Positions 5,503-6,001 of a stretch of DNA of 6,001 bases are shown piece after piece (the first letter of the stretch is position 1; each line of letters starts with the position of its first letter). The position numbers were made by a program, and so were the translations under genes. The stretch is from Actinomycetota bacterium (GTDB lineage: Bacteria > Actinomycetota > Thermoleophilia > Gaiellales > Gaiellaceae). Location of the stretch: positions 1-6,001 of the forward strand of contig VAXD01000177.1 of the NCBI GenBank assembly GCA_005884155.1. The letters run 5' to 3'. The notes beneath the pieces were generated by a model, which was given only the letters and a program-made list of their open reading frames with translations, was not told the origin of the DNA and did not search any database.

Positions 5503-6001
5503 GGCCACGGCGAACGGTTGAGCCGGACCGCGCACCGGTCCCGCAAGCTCGAATCAACGAGATGATCCGGGCGCCGAAGGTAAGGCTCGTCGACGAGAAC
5601 GGCGAGCAGCTAGGAATCAAGACAGCGGACGAGGCACGCGAGTACGCGTGGGGCAAGAACCTCGATCTCGTCGAGGTGGCTGCTCAGGCCGACCCGCCTG
5701 TCACGCGGGTGATGGACTACGGCAAGTACCGCTACGAGCAGGAGCAGAAGGCCAAGCTCGCCCGCAAGCACCAGGTCTCGATCAACGTCAAGGAGATCAA
5801 GCTCAGGCCCAAGATCGGAATCCACGACTACAACACCAAGAAGGGCCACGTCGTGCGCTTCCTCAACCAGCGCGCGAAGGTCAAGGTGACGATCATGTTC
5901 CGCGGCCGGGAGACGCAGCACCCGGAGCGCGGGCGCGACCTGCTGATGCGCCTGGCCGAGGACGTCAAGGAGATCGGCCAGGTAGAGTCGCCGCCGCTGC
6001 T
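5499..6001 (+). CDS. infC: Translation initiation factor IF-3 (3' end outside window)
   Basis: IF3 binds the 30S subunit, keeps it apart from 50S and checks initiator tRNA and start-codon pairing. The 167 visible codons cover the N-domain (RINEMIRAPKVRLVDENG, 18-35; LVEVAAQADPPV, 57-68), the family signature RVMDYGKYRYEQEQ (70-83), the basic linker, and much of the C-domain (VKEIKLRPKIGIHDY, 97-111; KVKVTIMFRGRE, 127-138). Roughly the last 15-25 residues lie beyond the window. The TTG at 5499 is chosen because GGTGA sits seven bases upstream, an in-frame stop is at 5478, and an N-terminal tail before RINE is usual. The only in-frame ATG (5562) would cut into the conserved N-domain and has no ribosome site. 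IF3 genes often use rare starts. Downstream rpmI and rplT would be expected. Confidence 0.93.
   Translation, partial: MRPRRTVEPDRAPVPQARINEMIRAPKVRLVDENGEQLGIKTADEAREYAWGKNLDLVEVAAQADPPVTRVMDYGKYRYEQEQKAKLARKHQVSINVKEIKLRPKIGIHDYNTKKGHVVRFLNQRAKVKVTIMFRGRETQHPERGRDLLMRLAEDVKEIGQVESPPL

Noticed and set aside
5490..5503. Resemblance of AAGGGTCTTTGAG to the prfB (RF2) +1 frameshift site CUU UGA
   Set aside because: A +1 shift from the mini-ORF enters a frame that stops at 5519-5521, not the infC frame, so it would not produce IF3.
4468..5535. Minus-strand open frame of 355 codons opposite thrS
   Set aside because: Leu/Val/Arg/Asp-rich mirror of GC-rich codons, no recognisable domain or ribosome site.

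Overview
The window is GC-rich chromosomal DNA with dense genes, strong G/C preference at third codon positions, and GTG and TTG starts beside ATG. Gene content, the ThrRS/IF3 sequences and possible leaderless starts suggest a high-GC actinobacterium, perhaps a deep-branching class such as Thermoleophilia. This placement is inferred from general sequence character, not from a search. Nothing points to phage, transposon, CRISPR or plasmid DNA.

Layout. Positions 61-1413 (minus) encode a berberine-bridge-type FAD oxidoreductase. Divergent from it are msrB (1488-1880) and msrA (1881-2372), a directly abutting pair of methionine sulfoxide reductases ending at a strong GC hairpin (2380-2407). Converging on that hairpin from the right is a minus-strand unit: a two-CBS-domain protein (3021-2605) followed closely by a small Lys/Ser/Gly-rich protein (2592-2420). 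The small gene's reading frame looks broken by one base right after its ATG. A YjbR/MmcQ-family gene (3099-3428) diverges from the CBS gene. A possible 39-residue acidic ORF (3554-3435, minus) shares a CATG start site with thrS. The right end is the conserved translation cluster: threonyl-tRNA synthetase thrS (3553-5430), then infC (IF3, from about 5499 and running off the window).

How the genes fit together. The left half looks like a small redox and stress neighbourhood: MsrA and MsrB repair the S and R epimers of methionine sulfoxide, and the CBS protein resembles hypoxia/stress-type two-CBS proteins. The right half is housekeeping translation. The points most worth a second look are the thrS-infC junction (terminator-like hairpin, orphan strong Shine-Dalgarno, and a five-codon ORF whose stop overlaps the probable infC TTG start), the apparent frameshift in the small basic protein, and the CATG-shared acidic ORF. 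I see no convincing evidence for a wholly new multi-gene system. There is no gene-free stretch over 300 bases.
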